Origin: CAYHBO01 sp964354855
Lineage (GTDB): Bacteria > Babelota > Babeliae > Babelales > RVW-14
Direction of reading: 5' to 3'
Assembly: GCA_964354855.1 (NCBI GenBank)
Contig: CAYHBO010000065.1
Location: 1 to 6,139 of the forward strand
Length of the DNA: 6,139 nucleotides
Shown here: piece by piece, positions 6,113 through 6,139 of the stretch
Numbering within the stretch: the first letter of the stretch is position 1
Layout: each line of letters opens with the position of its first letter
Made by a program: the position numbers and the translations under genes
Notes under the pieces: generated by a model
The model's input: only the letters and a program-made list of their open reading frames with translations
Told to the model about the DNA's origin: nothing
The model's database searches: none

Positions 6113-6126
6113 CGAGGCTTGCCTCG
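6113..6126 (+). other. GC-rich inverted repeat near the right edge
   Basis: CGAGGC-TT-GCCTCG is a perfect six-base inverted repeat, which would fold as a five-base-pair stem with a CTTG loop. It starts six bases after the TAA of the short frame at 6021. No T-run follows (the next bases are GCAATTTCTG), so a simple intrinsic terminator is not supported. It could equally be coding sequence in the shifted frame open to the edge. Confidence 0.35.
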
Positions 6127-6139
6127 GCAATTTCTGAAG

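Noticed and set aside
1..6139. tRNA, rRNA, CRISPR arrays, insertion-sequence ends or transposase
   Set aside because: No cloverleaf, regularly spaced repeat array, terminal inverted repeat pair or transposase motif was seen on either strand by eye.

Overview
The window is AT-rich bacterial DNA with five complete protein genes, the 3' end of a sixth at the left edge, and the 5' end of a probable seventh at the right edge. Genes are dense, with strong Shine-Dalgarno sites. Sec-type signal peptides head enzymes that are normally cytosolic, and one gene encodes a DUF2608-type HAD protein. Together these suggest a Gram-negative, host-associated bacterium with a reduced genome. Candidatus Dependentiae (TM6/Babeliae) is my best guess. 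This rests on style and family content, since no rRNA or other marker gene is present.

Layout. Positions 3-245 (+) encode the C-terminus of a beta-rich, possibly C1q/TNF-like surface protein. Positions 264-1565 (+) follow 18 bp later and encode a PP-loop ATP-pyrophosphatase-like protein with a four-cysteine cluster, distantly QueC-like. Its 3' end overlaps by 15 bp the convergent gene at 1551-2342 (-), a DUF2608/HAD-like protein. Upstream of that on the minus strand lie GDP-mannose 4,6-dehydratase (gmd, 2390-3634) and an ATP-grasp-like protein (3784-5073). These three minus-strand genes may form one unit read ATP-grasp, gmd, HAD, with gaps of 149 and 47 bp. A 159-bp divergent spacer separates them from a family I inorganic pyrophosphatase (ppa, 5233-5886, +). 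After ppa come a 10-bp perfect palindrome and a very short signal-peptide-like reading frame with a good ribosome site. That frame stops at 6107, but a shifted frame stays open to the window edge.

How the genes may work together. Gmd makes GDP-4-dehydro-6-deoxy-D-mannose, the precursor of GDP-fucose, GDP-rhamnose and related deoxysugars, so a glycan-modification theme is reasonable. PP-loop and ATP-grasp enzymes both activate substrates with ATP, HAD proteins remove phosphate, and pyrophosphatase pulls PPi-releasing reactions forward. The sequence does not prove that these genes share a pathway, and no partner reductase or glycosyltransferase is present.

The most notable observation is that at least four of the five complete proteins begin with a hydrophobic export-like leader, although their families need ATP, NADP(H) or cytosolic PPi. 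For gmd the leader cannot be a start-site error: no ATG, GTG or TTG codon lies in frame between the first codon and the start of the Rossmann domain.
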